Translations under genes and position numbers: made by a program
Shown: positions 52,746-61,954 of the stretch, piece after piece
How positions within the stretch are numbered: position 1 is the stretch's first letter
Layout of the letters: every line of letters begins with the position of its first letter
Source of the DNA: JAGLOK01 sp963675575
GTDB taxonomy: Bacteria > Bacillota > Clostridia > Christensenellales > UMGS416
DNA length: 64,000 bases
Reading direction: 5' to 3'
NCBI GenBank assembly: GCA_963675575.1
Contig: OY776378.1
Coordinates: 248,001-312,000, forward strand
Notes under the pieces: model-generated
The model's input: only the letters and a program-made list of their open reading frames with translations
The model's database searches: none
Told to the model about the DNA's origin: nothing

Positions 52746-54077
52746 ATGACGGATTTGTTTACCCAAAATCTTAACAAGAAAGCACCTCTTGCAGACAGAA
52801 TGCGTCCGGATCGTCTGGATGATTTTTTGGGGCAGGAACATATTGTTGGAAAAGGGAAGCTTCTTAGGCGAGCTATTGAAGCTGATATGCTTACAAGCTC
52901 AATTTTTTATGGACCTCCGGGATGCGGAAAAACAACTCTCGCGCACATAATTGCCGAAACAACGGATTCGGCCTTTATAAAGCTTAACGCGGTGACGAGC
53001 GGGGTGGCCGATGTGCGCAAAGTAATAAAGGAAGCCGAGGACAGGCTGAAGATGTATGGCAAAAGCACATATCTTCTTTTGGACGAATGCCACAGATGGT
53101 CAAAATCACAGTCGGACTCAATTTTGCCGGCCATAGAAAAAGGCATTATACGCTTTATCGGTTCGACTACTGAAAATCCGATGATAGCCATGACACCCGC
53201 CATAGTTTCACGCTGCAGGCTTTTTGAGTTTTATAAGCTTAGCAAAGAAGATATAAAAACCTCAGTTTTAAGGGCCAGGGACGATAAAGAAAAAGGGCTT
53301 GGCAACATAAATCTTAATATAGATGATGAAGCCATTGACCATTGGGCGGATGTGGCTAACGGAGATGTACGCTCTGCATTAAATGCTTTGGAGCTTGCCG
53401 CGCTTACTACTACCCCCGATAAAAAAGGTGAAGTTCATATAGACATCATTGTCGCTGAAGATTCGATTCAAAAGCGTGTGCTAAACTGCGATGAGAGTTA
53501 TTTTTATGATATGCTTTCCGCGTTTTGCAAATCTCTTCGTGGAAGCGACTCCACAGCGGCGCTCGCATGGTTTGCGAGAATGATTCACGCGGGAGTTGAT
53601 CCGAGGATAATCATAAGGCGCATTATAGCCCACGCCTCCGAAGATGTGGGGCTTGCAAGCCCCCAGGCAATGATCCAGGCAGTGGCGGCAGGGCATGCGC
53701 TTGAAATGGTGGGGCTGCCGGAGGCGCGTCTTTCCATCACGCAGGCTATTATATTTATATGCGAAGCTCCCAAATCCAACTCTGTGGTTTCGGCGATGGG
53801 CCAAGCATTTGAAGGCGCGGCAAACGATACGCACGATCCGGTGCCAGTAAGTTTGAGAGACACTCATTACAAAGGCTCTGACAGGCTGGGAAGCGGCGAG
53901 GGATATAAGTATCCCCACGATTATGAAGGACATTATGTGGATCAAATATACGCACCTATTTCCGTGCAGGGGAAAAATTATTATACCCCAAGCGATCAGG
54001 GATTTGAAAAAAAAATAAAAGAGCTCCAAGAAGAGCGTGAAAAATATAGCAAAAAAAAACCGGAGGAAAAAAATTGA
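52746..54077 (+). CDS. rarA: Replication-associated recombination protein A (RarA/MgsA AAA+ ATPase)
   Basis: A 443-residue AAA+ ATPase that acts at stalled replication forks. LADRMRPDRLDDFLGQEH near 15-32 is the typical start; Walker A is YGPPGCGKTT near 53, Walker B LLLDECHRW near 109, and sensor 1 GSTTENP near 143. The C-terminal MgsA region is complete, ending in a Lys-rich tail. The in-frame ATG at 52728 lies upstream of the predicted -10 element, so 52746 is the likely start. The 3' end overlaps tldD by four bases. Confidence 0.94.
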   Translation: MTDLFTQNLNKKAPLADRMRPDRLDDFLGQEHIVGKGKLLRRAIEADMLTSSIFYGPPGCGKTTLAHIIAETTDSAFIKLNAVTSGVADVRKVIKEAEDRLKMYGKSTYLLLDECHRWSKSQSDSILPAIEKGIIRFIGSTTENPMIAMTPAIVSRCRLFEFYKLSKEDIKTSVLRARDDKEKGLGNINLNIDDEAIDHWADVANGDVRSALNALELAALTTTPDKKGEVHIDIIVAEDSIQKRVLNCDESYFYDMLSAFCKSLRGSDSTAALAWFARMIHAGVDPRIIIRRIIAHASEDVGLASPQAMIQAVAAGHALEMVGLPEARLSITQAIIFICEAPKSNSVVSAMGQAFEGAANDTHDPVPVSLRDTHYKGSDRLGSGEGYKYPHDYEGHYVDQIYAPISVQGKNYYTPSDQGFEKKIKELQEEREKYSKKKPEEKN

Positions 54078-55468
54078 TAATTAGCAAAAATGACGCGCTT
54101 GTAGCACTTGAAACAGCGCTTTCGACAGGCGGAGATTTTGCCGAAGTATTTGTTGAAGACAGCAGAACAACTGCGCTTAACATGATAGCAGGCAAAATGG
54201 AGAATGCTTTGTCTGGGCGTGATTACGGTGCTGGCATAAGGATTTTCAAGGGAACAAACAGCGTTTATGTGTATACCAACGACACATCTCAAGAAGGGCT
54301 TGTTGAGGCGGCAAGAAAAGCGGCGGCAGCGATTGGCGATGCATCCGCCTTGGGAATAGATATAGTTTTAAAAAGCAGAACATTTGAAAATATTAATTCT
54401 ATAATTATTCCACCATCAAAAGTACCGATTAAGGAAAAGGCTGATAAAGTAAAAGAGGCCTATATGGCGGCAAAAGAATATAATAGCTTAATCTCCCAAG
54501 TTTCGGTGACATATCTTGAAAAACGCAAGAAAATTCAGATAGCAAATTCTGAAGGGTGCTTTGCCCATGACGAATGCACGAGAATAAGACTATATACGAC
54601 AGCGGTTGCATCGGACGGAACCGAAAACCAAACAGGCACAACAGGCCCCGGAAAACAATCGGGCTTTGAATTTTTTGATGAGATTGACCCTGGATGCTAT
54701 GGAACGGATGCTGCGCGCTGCGCGGTCACCATGCTTAAGGCGGATCTTTGCCCCGCAGGGAAAATGCCTGTGGCGATTGAAAACGGTTTTGGCGGCGTAA
54801 TATTTCACGAAGCTTGTGGGCATTCGCTGGAGGCGACATCAGTCGCTAAGGGACAGTCTGTGTTTTGTGATATGTTGGGACAAAAAATAGCTTCAGACGT
54901 GGTGACTGCCGTGGATGACGCGACGATACCAAACGGCTGGGGGTCTTATAATATTGATGATGAAGGGGAAAAGTCCAGAAAAAATATTCTGATTGAAAAC
55001 GGTATTTTGAAAAGCTATATGGTAGATAAGTTAAACGGACGGAGAATGAATATGCCTTCCACTGGCTCCGGCAGAAGACAGTCGTATGCCTATGCGCCCA
55101 CATCGAGAATGAGCAATACATATATCGCCGCGGGGAAAAGTACCGAAAAGGAAATAATTTCGTCAATCGATGAAGGTTTGTATTGCGCGCAGATGGGTGG
55201 AGGTTCTGTGAACCCTATTACGGGGGATTTTAACTTCATGGTGCAAGAAGGGTATCTAATTAAAAACGGTAAGATTGATAAACCCGTAAGGGGAGCCACT
55301 TTGATAGGGCGTGGAGCCGACGTTATAAAAAACATTGATATGGTGGGAAAAGAAATGAAAACAGGACAGGGAATGTGTGGATCGTCTTCAGGCTCGCTTC
55401 CGGCTGATGTCGGGCAGCCGCTTATAAGAGTGAGTGAAATAACAGTAGGCGGAAGGCAGGAAAGCTGA
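54074..55468 (+). CDS. tldD: TldD-type metallopeptidase (catalytic subunit)
   Basis: A 464-residue zinc peptidase subunit. GVIFHEACGHSLEA near 239-252 carries the HExxxH motif that supplies zinc ligands and the catalytic Glu; a third ligand is expected from the C-terminal Cys region (GQGMCGSSSG near 433-442). TldD and TldE form a dimer of dimers that degrades unfolded or modified peptides. The start is TTG 54074 with CGGAGG upstream, overlapping the rarA stop. It is followed after one base by its partner gene. Confidence 0.92.
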   Translation: MIISKNDALVALETALSTGGDFAEVFVEDSRTTALNMIAGKMENALSGRDYGAGIRIFKGTNSVYVYTNDTSQEGLVEAARKAAAAIGDASALGIDIVLKSRTFENINSIIIPPSKVPIKEKADKVKEAYMAAKEYNSLISQVSVTYLEKRKKIQIANSEGCFAHDECTRIRLYTTAVASDGTENQTGTTGPGKQSGFEFFDEIDPGCYGTDAARCAVTMLKADLCPAGKMPVAIENGFGGVIFHEACGHSLEATSVAKGQSVFCDMLGQKIASDVVTAVDDATIPNGWGSYNIDDEGEKSRKNILIENGILKSYMVDKLNGRRMNMPSTGSGRRQSYAYAPTSRMSNTYIAAGKSTEKEIISSIDEGLYCAQMGGGSVNPITGDFNFMVQEGYLIKNGKIDKPVRGATLIGRGADVIKNIDMVGKEMKTGQGMCGSSSGSLPADVGQPLIRVSEITVGGRQES

Positions 55469-55469
55469 T

Positions 55470-56819
55470 ATGAAATTGGATTCATTTATAGATAAATTGT
55501 TTGAAGAAGCCCAAAAATCAGACTTCGAGGATTTTGAAATATATTATTCCGGCGGAAGATCTTTTAGGGTAAAGGTCTTTGAGGGAAAAGTGGACGAATA
55601 CAGTGCGAACAAAACTTATGGCATATCTTTTAGAGGGCTGCATAATGGGAAAATGGGATATTCATACACAGAAGCTTTTGATGATGAATCTATTGAAATG
55701 CTTATAAGAAAATCACTGCAAAATGCTCAGATAATAGAAAACGAGGACAAGCAGTTTATTTTTGCGGGAAGTGAAAAATACAGCGAAGTTTCAGCGTATA
55801 ACGAAGAACTTGACGCAGTACACGCAAAAGAAAAAATAGAAACAGCATTAAAGCTTGAAAGTCTCGCAAAAGAAGGCCATAAAGATATTTCGAGCGTGGC
55901 CACAACGGTTGTGCAATCGGGTAGCGGAGAGATAAGAATAAAAAATTCAAAGGGGCTTAATTTATCGTTTAAAGATAATCTGATTTTTTGTTATGTTGCT
56001 CCAATTGCAAAAAAAGGCGAGAAAATGGTCGATGGCGCAGAGTTCCAGTTGGAAAGGGATATTTCAAAGCTCGACATTAATAAGATTGCCAAAGAGGCAG
56101 TTGATAAAGCAGTTTCAATGCTGGATGCTGGGCCAATCGCGTCAGGAGAATACAAGGTGCTTTTTGAAAATGAATGCGCAGGAGATTTATTGGATGTATT
56201 TTCTGATATATTTTCAGCTGAAAATACTCAAAAAGAATTGTCACTGCTAAAAGGGAAGGTAGGCGAAAAAATCGCGTCTGATTGCCTGACTATAATAGAT
56301 GATCCATTGATGGAAGGCGGCTTTGCGACTTGCTCGTTTGACAGCGAAGGTGTTGCAACCTATACAAAGAATGTTGTGGAAAAAGGCGTGCTTAAAACAT
56401 TGCTTCACAACCTAAAAACAGCCGAAAAGGATGGCGTAAAATCTACAGGGAACGCCTCGAAAGGCTCATATAAATCCGGCATCGGGATATCCGGATCGAA
56501 TTTCTACATAAAACCTGAAAAAAAATCATTTGACGAGCTGTGCGAATATATCGGGGAAGGACTTATAATAACGGAACTTGCCGGGCTTCATTCGGGAGCT
56601 AACGGTGTTTCCGGTGATTTTTCGCTTTCGGCAAAAGGATTTAAAATTGAAAACGGCAAAAAAACCAGTGCGGTGGAGCAAATTACTATAGCGGGCAACT
56701 TCTATACGCTTTTAAACGAAATCGAACTGGTGGGCAGTGATTTGAGATTTGGCCTTCCGGGTTCGGCCTTCATAGGAAGCCCGAGCTTAGTGGTAAAATC
56801 TCTTTCGGTGGCAGGATAA
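55470..56819 (+). CDS. pmbA: TldE/PmbA-type metallopeptidase partner
   Basis: A 449-residue paralogue of TldD without the HExxxH motif, as expected for PmbA/TldE, the non-zinc-binding subunit. Matching elements include FEIYYSGGRSFRVKVFEGKVDEYS near 22-45, FENECAGDLLDVFSD near 231, the GNASKGSYKSGIG loop near 327, and the C-terminal FGLPGSAFIGSP region. It lies one base after the TldD gene. The two act together. Confidence 0.92.
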   Translation: MKLDSFIDKLFEEAQKSDFEDFEIYYSGGRSFRVKVFEGKVDEYSANKTYGISFRGLHNGKMGYSYTEAFDDESIEMLIRKSLQNAQIIENEDKQFIFAGSEKYSEVSAYNEELDAVHAKEKIETALKLESLAKEGHKDISSVATTVVQSGSGEIRIKNSKGLNLSFKDNLIFCYVAPIAKKGEKMVDGAEFQLERDISKLDINKIAKEAVDKAVSMLDAGPIASGEYKVLFENECAGDLLDVFSDIFSAENTQKELSLLKGKVGEKIASDCLTIIDDPLMEGGFATCSFDSEGVATYTKNVVEKGVLKTLLHNLKTAEKDGVKSTGNASKGSYKSGIGISGSNFYIKPEKKSFDELCEYIGEGLIITELAGLHSGANGVSGDFSLSAKGFKIENGKKTSAVEQITIAGNFYTLLNEIELVGSDLRFGLPGSAFIGSPSLVVKSLSVAG

Positions 56820-57854
56820 GTGAAAAAATACGCAATTATGTGCCAACAGCAGGCACTTGGAATTTATAAAGAAGACGCACAAAGCGTTATAACAAATGAA
56901 CTCAAGGCAGTTTTTAATGGTATGGATGAATCCGCGGAGGAGATATCATTTGAGAAAATCGGCGGGATTAGTTATTTAACGTTTAAAATCCAACAGGAGC
57001 CTTCAAACGCGGTTTTTACCCGAATAGCGAGAACTTCGGCTTTTTATGCGCTGTTTGAAATGAAGAAGGAAGCTTTTTGGCCTAAAGAAGCAAACCCAAA
57101 TTATATTTTCTTGCAAAACATGCCAGCTCTTTTTAACAATCAGGGAAAAGGGAATGAGTTTTTTACCCGTCTTTTGATAAATTTGGCTTTAAGCGCGTGC
57201 AGAACAAAAAGCGAAGGTCAAAAAACTTTGTTGGATCCGTTAGCGGGAGAAAGTACGACCCTTTACGATGCTCTTATGCTGGGGCTTAACGCGTACGGCG
57301 TTGAAATAAGCTCCAAATATTTTATGGATAGCTGCCATTACGCTGCCAAGTTTATGCAAACCGCTAAGTTTAAGCATACGACCAAAACTGATAAAATATT
57401 TGATATCAAGTCAAGAAAAATATCCGATTCATATACTTTGGAATTTTCAGCCGATAAAAAGAGTTTTAATTCCAAGCAAACAAGTATTTTCAAAATCTTT
57501 GCAGCCGATACCCGCAGTGCTGACAAACTTTTAGAGAAAAACGCGATAGATATAATTGTGAGCAGCCTGCCCAGAGGGATAAAGCAGGCAAGCAAAAAAG
57601 CTTCAAAGAAAGACGAAAAAAGCAGTAAACCAGTAGCTCTTTTTGCCGAGGCTTTACCTTCGTGGGAAATGTTGCTTAAAAAAGGCGGATCTATTGCTCT
57701 TTCCTTCAACGAACATACCACGCCAAAAGAAAAGCTTGCTGAAATAATTCAGCAAAGCGGAATGAAGGTTTTGAACGAAGCCGAATATTATGGATATCAG
57801 CATATTGTGGATTCAACAATAAGGCGCAATGTAATCGTTGCTGTAAAAGAATAA
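56820..57854 (+). CDS. Methyltransferase-like protein (TRM11/THUMP-type Rossmann fold, degenerate)
   Basis: A 344-residue protein. The central LLDPLAGESTTLYDALMLGL near 138-157 and GVEIS near 161 resemble the SAM-binding motif I and II of TRM11-like nucleic-acid methyltransferases. The catalytic motif IV, normally (D/N)PP(Y/F), is here IIVSSLPRG near 243, so activity or substrate may differ. N-terminal residues 1-110 look like a small substrate-binding domain. The start is GTG 56820, adjacent to the pmbA stop, so it belongs to the rarA-tldD-pmbA operon. The family call is moderate. Confidence 0.6.
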   Translation: MKKYAIMCQQQALGIYKEDAQSVITNELKAVFNGMDESAEEISFEKIGGISYLTFKIQQEPSNAVFTRIARTSAFYALFEMKKEAFWPKEANPNYIFLQNMPALFNNQGKGNEFFTRLLINLALSACRTKSEGQKTLLDPLAGESTTLYDALMLGLNAYGVEISSKYFMDSCHYAAKFMQTAKFKHTTKTDKIFDIKSRKISDSYTLEFSADKKSFNSKQTSIFKIFAADTRSADKLLEKNAIDIIVSSLPRGIKQASKKASKKDEKSSKPVALFAEALPSWEMLLKKGGSIALSFNEHTTPKEKLAEIIQQSGMKVLNEAEYYGYQHIVDSTIRRNVIVAVKE

Positions 57855-57879
57855 AAATCTCATCTTTTGCTATATGAGT

Positions 57880-59577
57880 TTACATTTTATTTGGAGACTC
57901 TATTCCAATTAAATTGAGTCCTGTTTTAATTACTTGCTTTGTAGCCGCCGCCAGCATTAGTCTTGCGCGGTTTTTTTCTGCGCTATCATTGTCTATTATA
58001 CGGTGTTCAAAATAATATTTGTTGAATTTTTGCGCCATGTCAACAATGTGCCTTGTTATCATTGAAGGCTCATATCTTCTCGCGGCGCTTTTTACAATTT
58101 CTCTAAACTCGCTCAAAGAAGTGATAAGCGCCGCCGCGTCTTCGTTTTCAAGTGCGGTATAGTCAGCTTCGCCGATTAGGGATATTTCGCTTTTTTCCAA
58201 CACGCTGGTTGCCCGGGCGTGGGTATATTGCACATAAGGAGCAGTTTCGCCTTCAAAATTCAAAGCGCTGTCCCAAGAGAAGACAATATCTTTTATGCGA
58301 TTGTTTTTAAGCGCCGAAAAAACTATTGCGCCAACGCCCACCATTCGTGCTATGTCTTCTTTGTTTTCAAGATCAGGATTTTTCTCTTCAATTATGTCAT
58401 TTGCTTTTTCCAGTGCTTTGTTCAGTACTTCTTTTAGAAGAGCTACACGCCCTTTTCTAGTGGACATGGAGCCGTCTTCCATGGAAACCATGCCATAATT
58501 GACATGAACCAAATCTTGGCTCCATTCATAGCCCGCAAGCTCCAGCACCTTGAAAAACTGCCTGAAATGTAAATCTTGCTGATAGGCGGTTACATACAGA
58601 CATTGCGTGAATTCAAAAGTCTGTTTGCGATAGAGCGCTGCCGCCATGTCGCGGGTGGCGTATAAGCTGGCTCCGTCCTGGCGTAAGATAATGCACGGGG
58701 GCATGTCGTACTCATCCAGACGCACGACTTTTGCGCCCTGGTCTTTCACAAGCAGCTTAGTTTCTTCCAACCTATCTACTACTGGCTGCATTTTATCTGT
58801 ATAAAAGCTTTCGCCTGTGTAATAGTCGAATTCAATTCCCAAAAGTGCATATGTCTGATTGACTTCTTTTAATGTTATTTCCTGGAACCAATTAAAAAGC
58901 TCTAATGCTTCCGAATCTTTGTCTTCAATTTTTTTAAACCACAGTCTTGCTTCATCTGCAAGCTCGGGGTGGCTTTCTTCTTCGTCATAATATTTTACAT
59001 AAAGGCGGGTAAGCTCCGCTATGCCGTTTTTTTCGACTGCGTCTTTGTCACCCCATTTTTCATAGGCTACGATAAGAGTGCCAAATTGAGTTCCATAATC
59101 GCCCAAATGGTTTATTCCAACACAATTATATCCTAGAAATTCATATATTTGATATAGCGCATGGCCTATGACCGTAGTGGAAAGATGCCCCATGTGCAAT
59201 GGCTTTGCCACATTGACAGAAGAATAATCTATGCAAATTGTCTTGCCTAAACCTTCCTCTGAAGTGCCATATTTATCGCCCAGCTCGATTATTTCGGTAA
59301 GAGTTTGTTTAGCGAAAGCTAATTTATCTACGTAGAAATTAAGATAGCCTTTCAAGCTTTCGATTTTGGAAAAACCACTGACATCTTTAAATGCTTCTTT
59401 CAGTTCATCGGCTATAATGTTGGGCGCTTTTCGCATTGTGCGTGAGAGTTTAAAACAAGGCAGAGCGATGTCTCCCATTTCGCTGTACTGTGGGGTTTCA
59501 AGCATCTCAAGCGATTCATTGCTTTCCATGCCTGCTATCTGTGATAATTTTTCAGCAATAACTTTTTTGTAATCCAT
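57880..59577 (-). CDS. argS: Arginyl-tRNA synthetase
   Basis: A 565-residue class I aminoacyl-tRNA synthetase. The HIGH motif appears as KPLHMGHLSTTVIG near 122-135, the KMSK-equivalent as GSMSTRKGRV near 363-372, and the DALR-type anticodon-binding domain fills the last 120 residues. The N-terminal Arg-S domain (about 1-85) is present. I chose ATG 59577 with AAGGGC upstream; the longer in-frame extension has no ribosome binding site and resembles no family member. It stands alone on the - strand, convergent with the rarA operon. Confidence 0.95.
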   Translation of the reverse strand: MDYKKVIAEKLSQIAGMESNESLEMLETPQYSEMGDIALPCFKLSRTMRKAPNIIADELKEAFKDVSGFSKIESLKGYLNFYVDKLAFAKQTLTEIIELGDKYGTSEEGLGKTICIDYSSVNVAKPLHMGHLSTTVIGHALYQIYEFLGYNCVGINHLGDYGTQFGTLIVAYEKWGDKDAVEKNGIAELTRLYVKYYDEEESHPELADEARLWFKKIEDKDSEALELFNWFQEITLKEVNQTYALLGIEFDYYTGESFYTDKMQPVVDRLEETKLLVKDQGAKVVRLDEYDMPPCIILRQDGASLYATRDMAAALYRKQTFEFTQCLYVTAYQQDLHFRQFFKVLELAGYEWSQDLVHVNYGMVSMEDGSMSTRKGRVALLKEVLNKALEKANDIIEEKNPDLENKEDIARMVGVGAIVFSALKNNRIKDIVFSWDSALNFEGETAPYVQYTHARATSVLEKSEISLIGEADYTALENEDAAALITSLSEFREIVKSAARRYEPSMITRHIVDMAQKFNKYYFEHRIIDNDSAEKNRARLMLAAATKQVIKTGLNLIGIESPNKM

Positions 59578-59754
59578 TAAATACGCCCTTAAAATTTGTT
59601 GATTTATTCTAACACTTGTTGTTATTCCAGTCAATAAAACATGCTTATTAAACACGTGCCTTTTAATGTGTTTCTAATATTTCTCAAATGGCATTATAAG
59701 AGACAATGATTTATAATTTATAGCATACTTGGGTAATTGAAAGGAAGTTTTGTT

Positions 59755-60267
59755 ATGGAATACGGATATCAAAAGGTTTTGGAAGTCCAGCGCCGCTGCG
59801 AAGTAAGCTTTGAAGAAGCCGACAGGGCGCTTAAAGCCGAAAAGGGCGATGTTGATAAAGCGTGTGTATACGCCTTGCGCAGAAAGAAAGTAAATAAGGG
59901 CTGGTGGGATAAAATGATTGCATCTTTGAAAAACTTTATTACGTATAGAATAAAAATAAGAAAAGGTGAAAAAGTAAAGTTTGATATACCGATGGGCTTG
60001 GTTTTGGCTATTTCATTGTTTGTTCTTTTTATAACGTCTTTTGGGTATTACAGAAGAAGCGGATTGGGAGCAATTTATTTTTGTATATTTGCCGTAACAG
60101 TTTTTACGGGGTATTCCTTGGAATTTGTGCCGGGCAAGAATGAAGAAGAAGTCAAACTTGAATCCGTGGCTCAAAAGGCTAAAACCGAAGAAGAAGTATA
60201 CGAGCAGAATGCTGAACACGAAGTCGAGTCTGAAGATAATGGATTTAACTCAATCGAGCTAAAATAG
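59755..60267 (+). CDS. DUF4342 domain membrane protein
   Basis: A 170-residue protein. The first about 45 residues form a UBA-like three-helix domain (VQRRCEVSFEEADRALKAEKGD), the hallmark of DUF4342. A basic linker, two membrane helices (about 82-101 and 108-127) and an acidic Glu-rich tail follow. AAGGAAG precedes ATG 59755. It lies 30 bases before the response-regulator gene, so co-transcription is likely. Function unknown. Confidence 0.75.
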   Translation: MEYGYQKVLEVQRRCEVSFEEADRALKAEKGDVDKACVYALRRKKVNKGWWDKMIASLKNFITYRIKIRKGEKVKFDIPMGLVLAISLFVLFITSFGYYRRSGLGAIYFCIFAVTVFTGYSLEFVPGKNEEEVKLESVAQKAKTEEEVYEQNAEHEVESEDNGFNSIELK

Positions 60268-60297
60268 TTTAAATATGAAGAGCCAAGAGAGGTAAAT

Positions 60298-60993
60298 ATG
60301 GCGGATAAAATATTAATAATTGAAGATGATGTGAAGATTGCGCGTTTTGTGGAGCTGGAGCTTAAGCACGAAGGCTACGAAGTTGATGTGGCCCGAGATG
60401 GCAGGGAAGGCTTGGGAATGGCGCAGGCATTTAAATATCAAGTCATATTGCTTGATTTGATGCTGCCGAGGCTTTCGGGTATTGAAGTTTGCAGGAGAGT
60501 GCGCCAGCAGGACGAAGCAACCCCTATCATCATGCTGACCGCAAAGGATGACATATCTGATAAAGTCACGGGTTTGGATATCGGCGCGGATGACTATATC
60601 ACAAAGCCGTTTGCCATAGAAGAGCTTTTGGCGCGAATACGCGTGGTGCTTAAGCGAAACGCGAGATTGGTTGCGAAGATTTCCGGCAAAGTTGAAATCG
60701 GCCATATCGTTATAGATGATGATGCACACGTTGTGAAAGCGCAGGGCGATGAGATTGAGCTTACCGCACGGGAATATGACTTGCTTTTATATTTGGTGGA
60801 AAACAAGAACCGCGCGGTTTCCAGAGAAAAGATTTTAAATGATGTGTGGGGGTTTAATTACCTTGGCGAAACCAACGTAGTGGATGTATATATATCTTAC
60901 CTTCGTGCTAAAATAGATCAACCGTATGACGAGAAGCTTATAAAAACCGTTCGCAGTGTGGGCTATATAATAAAGGAGGAAGAACATGAGTAA
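60298..60993 (+). CDS. OmpR/PhoB-family response regulator
   Basis: A 231-residue DNA-binding regulator. The receiver domain (about 1-120) has IIEDD at 7-11, phospho-acceptor Asp53 in LLDLMLP, and the switch Lys in YITKPF near 101. A winged-helix trans_reg_C domain (about 130-228) ends with the usual TVRSVGYIIKE. GAGAGG lies 8 bases before the ATG. The gene overlaps the sensor kinase by eight bases. Confidence 0.95.
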   Translation: MADKILIIEDDVKIARFVELELKHEGYEVDVARDGREGLGMAQAFKYQVILLDLMLPRLSGIEVCRRVRQQDEATPIIMLTAKDDISDKVTGLDIGADDYITKPFAIEELLARIRVVLKRNARLVAKISGKVEIGHIVIDDDAHVVKAQGDEIELTAREYDLLLYLVENKNRAVSREKILNDVWGFNYLGETNVVDVYISYLRAKIDQPYDEKLIKTVRSVGYIIKEEEHE

Positions 60994-61696
60994 AGAAAAG
61001 ACAAATAAAAACAGCTCTTCTATCCGGAAAAAAATAGTCTATGGTTATATGCGGATGTATTGCTTTATATCATTTATCCTATTATTGATTTTTATTGTAG
61101 CGTCATACATCGCCGCATTTTATGCAACACAGGAATATCTAATAAATGATATAGCAAAGGTTCTAAATAAAATAGTAGAGTATAAAAATGAAGGATTGAA
61201 TACCGAAGAGCTATATACTGAAGCTTCAAAAATAATGCCCAGCTATGTTAGGCGCTATGATTTAATCGCTCAAACAAGTAAGGTAAAAGAAGAAGACTAC
61301 TATAATAGCAATTATTATAACAATGTCAAAAGTGGAAATAATCAGGGTTTTGGAATTTTTATTTCAATAGAAGAAACGCCGCAAACAGCAATGGCCACAC
61401 CGACCCCAATGCCTGCGGTTTCGGCAAGTGAAGCAGATTTAACTGATTCAAACTATAAGTTGGAAGATTTAAGAAAAGGATATGTAACATCCACAAGTTT
61501 ATACATTAGGCAATCTCCCGATATTAATTCCGGAATCATTTATCAAGCCGTCTTTGGGAGTGAAATTTATATAATTGAAGACTTAGGCGAGTGGTACAAA
61601 GTCTTATATGAAGGCAAGGAGCTTTATGCTGTATCCAAACTTATAACAATCGGAGTACAGCCTACAGAGACTCCTCCTGCATTTGATGAATATTGA
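60986..61696 (+). CDS. Sensor histidine kinase, N-terminal sensor part (ends at in-frame TGA)
   Basis: 236 codons encoding one membrane helix (about 26-50) and an extracytoplasmic region. Within that region, flanked by Thr/Pro-rich linkers, is an SH3b-like domain (about 170-225: SLYIRQSPDINSG, LGEWYKV). The frame stops at TGA 61694-61696, yet the same frame continues without another stop to 62854 through the second membrane helix, HisKA and ATPase domains. The whole frame, 623 codons including both stops, has the architecture of one kinase, so this is the front half of a broken or recoded gene. AGGAGGA precedes ATG 60986; it is coupled to the regulator gene. Confidence 0.75.
   Translation: MSKEKTNKNSSSIRKKIVYGYMRMYCFISFILLLIFIVASYIAAFYATQEYLINDIAKVLNKIVEYKNEGLNTEELYTEASKIMPSYVRRYDLIAQTSKVKEEDYYNSNYYNNVKSGNNQGFGIFISIEETPQTAMATPTPMPAVSASEADLTDSNYKLEDLRKGYVTSTSLYIRQSPDINSGIIYQAVFGSEIYIIEDLGEWYKVLYEGKELYAVSKLITIGVQPTETPPAFDEY
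61694..61696 (+). other. In-frame TGA codon splitting the sensor kinase
   Basis: Codon 237 of the 60986-62854 frame is TGA, followed by CAA. It is the only stop in 622 sense codons, and protein-like sequence continues on both sides (DEY before, QSETHHLF after). Elsewhere in the window TGA ends genes normally, so a code in which TGA means Trp is excluded. No selenocysteine-insertion hairpin is apparent just downstream. A recent nonsense mutation or a sequencing error is the simplest explanation. Confidence 0.85.
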
Positions 61697-61954
61697 CAAT
61701 CTGAAACACACCATCTTTTTTCAAAAAACGGAACTGAATATACAACTGAAAAACGCTTTGACTATAGCCAAACGGGAAATGCCATAACAAGTCTTAAAGA
61801 GCCCTATCTGCTTTATATAAGTACAGGATTTCCAACTTATAATGAAATAGAAGGTAAAGATTATGTTGAAGAAGAATACTATATAATTCAAGTCGCCGCC
61901 GACATAACTGATATTGTCCCACATTATGTAATTTGGCCATATGTTGCCACTGTT

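Noticed and set aside
53481..54029. 182-codon ORF on the - strand opposite rarA
   Set aside because: Antisense to a strongly conserved gene; the protein is low-complexity and His/Arg/Cys-rich, as expected of a shadow frame.
59309..59322. TTAGC-GAAA-GCTAA palindrome identical in arms to the feo operators
   Set aside because: It lies inside argS, encodes the ordinary residues LAFAK in a conserved part of the enzyme, and is far from any start. I treat it as chance, though it lowers the weight of the motif alone.
61694..61740. Selenocysteine recoding at the kinase TGA
   Set aside because: No clear stem-loop follows within about 40 bases, there is no neighbouring redox motif, and sensor domains of this type are not known selenoproteins.
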